From an uncultured Piscinibacter sp. (GTDB lineage: Bacteria > Pseudomonadota > Gammaproteobacteria > Burkholderiales > Burkholderiaceae_C), in contig NZ_CALFYO010000021.1 in NCBI RefSeq assembly GCF_937952055.1, positions 620,001 to 684,000 of the forward strand: a stretch of DNA of 64,000 bases. The letters are read 5' to 3'. Shown here piece after piece: positions 62,143-64,000 of this stretch. The position numbers and the translations under genes are program-made. Under the pieces are notes generated by a model, which worked only from the letters and a program-made list of their open reading frames with translations, was not told the origin of the DNA and made no database searches. Every line of letters begins with the position of its first letter. Positions within the stretch are counted from its first letter, which is position 1.

Positions 62143-63258
62143 TTATCGGCGACGCCGGGAATCCTTCCTGGGCATCAGCCAGCGGGGCGACTTGAAGCGG
62201 ATGATGAGCGAGTACAGCGACACGTAGATGAGCGCGAACATCACGATGAACACGCCCAGCACGCGCGAGTCGTCCCAGAACAGCACGCTGGGCACCACCG
62301 CCAGCATGCACAGCATCCACAGGTAGGGCGCCGTCATCGCGTTGCGCTTCGTCATCGCGGCGGCATCCTTGTTGCCGACGGCCCAGCGCAGCAGCCGGCG
62401 GTAGACCAGGCTGTGCAGGTGCACGCCGTCCGGCATGTCGATCGCGCGGCCACGCACGATGCGCCGGCGGTACATCGAGAACAGCGTCTCGAAGACCGGG
62501 TAGACCGCGGCCAGCAGTGGGAAGAGGGGCGACACCTCGGCATTGCGCAGCACGAGCAGCAGCGCCACCTCCGCCGTATAGAAACCGAGGAAATAGGCCC
62601 CGCCGTCGCCGAGGAAGATCAGACCGTGCGGATAGTTCCAGACAAAGAAGCCCAGCGTCGCACCTGCGCCGACCAGGGCCAGCGCCAGCACCAGCGGGTC
62701 TGCGGTCTGGTTGGCCACATAGGCCACCGCAAGCAGGATCATGACCACGCACATCGACGCCAGACCGTTGAAGCCGTCGATGATGTTGACTGCGTTGGCC
62801 ATGCCGGCGACGGCCACCATGGCCAGCAGCGTGGCGCCCCACTCGAAGGCGGCAAGCCCGTCGAGCCCCCAGACGTCGGTGCGGTGGATCGCCGTGCCGA
62901 GCACGTACACAGCCAGCAGTGCCGACACGGCAGCCGCCATCAGGCGCGGGAACGGCGGCACACGCTTGGTCAGGTCCTCCGCCAGGCCGGCGACGAAAGC
63001 TGGCAGGCCGCAGGCCACCAGCAGCCCCAGATGTTCGGCGAGTTGCGGATGCCAGCCCAGGCCGGCGGCGACGATCACCAGCAGCACGAGCGCCGCGAAG
63101 ATACTCACCCCGCCGACCCGGGCGACGGGCTTGAAATGGACCTTCTGGGGACCGGAGAGGTCGTGGTCCTTCGTGGCAGCGCCGCGGTGGCGGAGCGCCC
63201 GCACGACGAACAACGTCAGCACCGCCGACACGAAGAAGGCGGCCAGGAATTGCAGCAT
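62143..63258 (-). CDS. WecA-like undecaprenyl-phosphate glycosyl-1-phosphate transferase
   Basis: 371 aa with about eleven membrane segments. The glycosyltransferase-4 motifs are seen: KDHDLSGPQKVHFKPVARVG, NAVNIIDGFNGLASM with the catalytic aspartates, GLIFLGDGGAYFLGF and the histidine loop DGVHLHSLVYRRL. It starts a lipid-linked glycan by moving a sugar 1-phosphate to undecaprenyl phosphate. It ends 7 bases before rhlE on the same strand and is divergent from rfbB. Confidence 0.93.
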   Translation of the reverse strand: MLQFLAAFFVSAVLTLFVVRALRHRGAATKDHDLSGPQKVHFKPVARVGGVSIFAALVLLVIVAAGLGWHPQLAEHLGLLVACGLPAFVAGLAEDLTKRVPPFPRLMAAAVSALLAVYVLGTAIHRTDVWGLDGLAAFEWGATLLAMVAVAGMANAVNIIDGFNGLASMCVVMILLAVAYVANQTADPLVLALALVGAGATLGFFVWNYPHGLIFLGDGGAYFLGFYTAEVALLLVLRNAEVSPLFPLLAAVYPVFETLFSMYRRRIVRGRAIDMPDGVHLHSLVYRRLLRWAVGNKDAAAMTKRNAMTAPYLWMLCMLAVVPSVLFWDDSRVLGVFIVMFALIYVSLYSLIIRFKSPRWLMPRKDSRRRR

Positions 63259-63353
63259 GGGCGAGAGTGTAGTGAGGCCGCCGGGGCCACCCGGCGCGGC
63301 CGGGCCTGCCGGGCATGGCCGATAATCCGCGCGTTCTCCTTCGAGCCCCTCTC

Positions 63354-64000
63354 ATGATCCTGGTCACCGGCGGCGCCGGCTTCATCGGCAGCAACTTCGT
63401 GCTCGACTGGATCGCCGCGAGCGACGAGCCGGTGCTCAACCTCGATGCGCTGACCTACGCGGGCAACCTGCGCAACCTGGCCGCCATCGACGGCAATCCG
63501 CGGCACGTCTTCGTGCACGGCGACATCGCCGACCGCGCGCTCGTCGCCGGCCTGCTTGCGCGCCACCGTCCGCGCGCGGTGCTGAACTTCGCCGCCGAGA
63601 GCCATGTCGACCGCTCGATCGCCGGCCCGGAAGCGTTCGTGCGCACCAACGTCACCGGGACGCTGCACCTCCTCGAGTCCGTGCGCGCCCACTGGGCCGC
63701 CCTGCCCGAAGGCGAACGCGCCGCGTTCCGCTTCCTGCAGGTCAGCACCGACGAGGTGTACGGCTCGCTGGCGCCGGATGCGCCGGCCTTCACCGAACAG
63801 CACCGCTACGAGCCCAACAGCCCCTACGCTGCCAGCAAGGCCGCCGCCGACCACCTCGTGCGTGCCTGGCATCACACCTACGGACTGCCGGTGCTCACGA
63901 CGAACTGCTCGAACAACTACGGGCCGTTTCACTTTCCCGAGAAGCTCATTCCGCTGATGATCGTCAACGCGCTCGTCGGCAAGCCCCTGCCGGTGTACGG
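63354..64000 (+). CDS. rfbB: dTDP-glucose 4,6-dehydratase, N-terminal part
   Basis: The first 215 codons; the gene runs off the window. ATG 63354 begins the NAD-binding fold MILVTGGAGFIGSNFVLDW. DALTYAGNLRNL, FAAESHVDRSI, VSTDEVYGSL (with the catalytic Asp-Glu) and YAASKAAADHLV (Tyr and Lys of the YxxxK pair), then NCSNNYGPFHFPEKLIP are diagnostic. It makes dTDP-4-keto-6-deoxyglucose for dTDP-rhamnose. rfbDAC probably follow outside the window. Confidence 0.97.
   Translation, partial: MILVTGGAGFIGSNFVLDWIAASDEPVLNLDALTYAGNLRNLAAIDGNPRHVFVHGDIADRALVAGLLARHRPRAVLNFAAESHVDRSIAGPEAFVRTNVTGTLHLLESVRAHWAALPEGERAAFRFLQVSTDEVYGSLAPDAPAFTEQHRYEPNSPYAASKAAADHLVRAWHHTYGLPVLTTNCSNNYGPFHFPEKLIPLMIVNALVGKPLPVY

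Overview
The window is a GC-rich chromosomal segment of a betaproteobacterium, most likely of the order Burkholderiales (Rubrivivax/Leptothrix-like relatives). The evidence is gene order and protein character rather than any database search: lepA-lepB-DUF4845-rnc-era-recO-pdxJ-acpS-nagZ, plsX-fabH-fabD-fabG-acpP-fabF followed by rpoE-rseA-rseB-degP, and divergent rluC/rne are all arranged as is usual for that group. Genes are tightly packed, with many 1-4 base start/stop overlaps. I see no rRNA, tRNA, CRISPR array or insertion sequence.

Layout. 1-6.3 kb: an osmoadaptation block with the end of otsB, otsA, an MscS-type channel and, convergent to them, a TreS-maltokinase fusion. 6.3-12.3 kb: a four-gene minus-strand operon (P-type cation ATPase, Ca2+/cation antiporter, tandem Usp protein, SLC13-type transporter). 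12.5-14.5 kb: a TerB-like protein, an acetyltransferase and a LuxR-type response regulator. 14.5-29.5 kb: the most distinctive part. An NCS1 nucleobase-type transporter fused to a hybrid histidine kinase is divergent from ureA; ureA-small peptide-ureB-ureC follow. The urease set is then interrupted by a minus-strand block (a Tat-exported protein of unknown function and a HlyD/ABC export system) before ureE-ureF-ureG resume. No ureD and no urea transporter are visible. 29.5-35.3 kb: a prolyl oligopeptidase, a cupin, and a minus-strand rluC-HAD phosphatase-Rieske-sppA operon. 35.3-38.8 kb: rne with a leader of about 630 nt. 38.8-51.6 kb: nagZ through the sigma-E operon. 51.6-58 kb: the fatty-acid synthesis cluster plus rpmF and yceD. 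58-64 kb: maf, an RsmI-like methyltransferase, wecB, rhlE, a WecA-like glycosyl-1-phosphate transferase and the start of rfbB, which looks like the edge of a surface polysaccharide locus.

Functional reading. The hybrid kinase and the LuxR regulator form a probable two-component pair that may read out a nucleobase- or urea-related substrate and control neighbouring nitrogen genes; this is inferred from context only. The most interesting items are that transporter-kinase fusion with its eight-cysteine patch, the split urease cluster with a small histidine-containing membrane peptide between ureA and ureB, a sigma-54-like -24/-12 element in front of ureA, an asymmetric double-ATPase exporter, the long rne leader, and a short structured RNA candidate with a DnaA box upstream of lepA.
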